Positions 63,090 to 64,000 of a DNA stretch of 64,000 nt are shown here, piece after piece (position 1 is the first letter of the stretch; each line of letters starts with the position of its first letter). Source of the DNA: Coprinus comatus (Eukaryota > Basidiomycota > Agaricomycetes > Agaricales > Agaricaceae); contig JAWPGT010000016.1 in the NCBI GenBank assembly GCA_034638255.1, positions 1 to 64,000 of the forward strand. The letters run 5' to 3'. The translations under genes and the position numbers were made by a program. The notes below the pieces were generated by a model, which saw nothing but the letters and a program-made list of their open reading frames with translations, did not search any database and was not told the DNA's origin.

Positions 63090-64000
63090 GCTTGACCTAT
63101 AGTCCAAGAATATCTGCCCGTTAGGCGGTGTTCGCTAACACACCCTTTTTATATCGATGCTTTATTTCTTGGTACTCTATTCCGTTAAATTTTTCTTTTC
63201 GATTCTTCATGTGAACAGGACCGGATTCATCTCTCAAGGATCAAGTAGTTGTCCAACTTCTCATTTTATTATAGGTACAGTTACAGAGACATTGTATTAA
63301 ATATAATCAAGATTCATGCGATAAAAATCTACAAGAAAAGTAAATGTCAGCAAATGTGAAATAATAAGACGTATCAAGACCCCTCAGATGAACATGAGGT
63401 TGTCCTTCATGAAGGTCGGACATATGCTTGTATATTCAAAAGCATCACAGGGGTCTTTAAACGAGTCATCCAAACAAGATGCTCACCTTTTTTAATTTAC
63501 AATATGCGACTATAGCGACAGTATCATCGCCTGTAGAAGAGGCCGTGATCAGATCAGCATACAGTTTTGTACGATATATAAAAGCGTTTATAGCTTCAGA
63601 GGGTGGTGCGTGTTAGCTTGGGGCCCATGTAGGTGTCGCCCACTAACGATTGTCTTCACAAGCTACATGATACAAATAGACAGATACCCACCTAAAAGAA
63701 AGACGAAATCAAGTTAGTAAGATCGTGATATAAAAATCAAGGAAAAATACAAAAGAGACATATAATAAAGATCAGTTGGTGATGCATGTTGTGAGTTATG
63801 GATCATATAAAATCACCGACTCGAGAATGGATAGTTATCATCATTTCAAAAAAAGAAAAAAGAAAAAAAAGGGGGGGAGGGTCAAAGAAGAAGAGAAAAA
63901 AATAAGAAACGTTGCAGCTTACCTTGGTCATTAGGAAACCAAAGAAAAAAAAGAATTCATCGAAAATTTTCCTAAAAGGAAGTTGTGATGACTTAACCGG
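63090..64000. other. 3' flank and possible incomplete gene
   Basis: T-rich terminator-like flank of the Pmp3-type gene. Minus-strand splice-like signals at about 63924 (GACCAAG|GTAAGC) and 63694 (TTTTAG|GTGGG) hint at the 3' end of a gene entering from beyond the window, but no protein was recognised. Confidence 0.4.

Noticed and set aside
63640..63940. Possible minus-strand coding exons at the right edge
   Set aside because: Splice-like sites exist but all frames give short, unrecognised peptides with early stops.

Overview
The window reads as nuclear DNA of a filamentous basidiomycete, probably an agaricomycete. Almost every gene is split by 45-110 bp introns with fungal splice sites. Many proteins are long and disordered, there is a degenerating F-box family, and the retroelement is a fungal chromovirus. 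No rRNA, tRNA, CRISPR array or prokaryotic operon was seen. Where the phase closed over the whole gene, exon coordinates below were worked out base by base from splice consensus and reading frame.

Left arm (1-15.3 kb), repeat-rich: a nearly intact Ty3/gypsy element on the minus strand (3-5916; LTRs differ at 2 of 365 positions) is followed by an F-box family zone. Two members are intact (12664-11030 and 14844-13217, both minus). At least four relics lie around them (7060-7300, 7330-7757, 10085-10640, 14869-15190). One paralogue appears to be split by a ~2 kb insertion with imperfect 26-bp terminal inverted repeats (7929-9926). That insertion carries five ~169-bp tandem units, each with splice-like signals. 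A displaced piece of the Cys-rich receptor gene lies at 10793-10902.

Middle (15.3-44.9 kb), mostly conserved single-copy genes: a secreted MRJP/Yellow-type beta-propeller; a Cys-rich furin-repeat membrane protein; a La-motif RNA-binding protein; a NADAR/YbiA-like protein; a conserved unknown; adenosylhomocysteinase in a divergent pair with a small Som1-like gene, 148 bp apart with a TCACGTG box between them; a short coiled-coil unknown; a Kar5/Tht1-like karyogamy protein; and a 1319-residue CCCH-RRM-RBR ubiquitin ligase.

Right arm (44.9-64 kb): two very low-complexity, probably nuclear proteins in a head-to-head pair (118 bp between start codons), a questin-oxidase-like protein, an MFS transporter and a Pmp3-type proteolipid.

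I found no clearly new multi-gene system. The most unusual structures are the insertion with exon-like tandem units inside an F-box relic, the shuffled receptor exon, the CCCH/RRM/RBR architecture, the repeated G-x-F-[DN]-F-S-x-I motif of the 50-56 kb gene, and a GC-AG intron in the Som1-like gene. Three conserved genes each need a one-base frame correction or an unrecognised intron, and these places should be checked against reads or cDNA.
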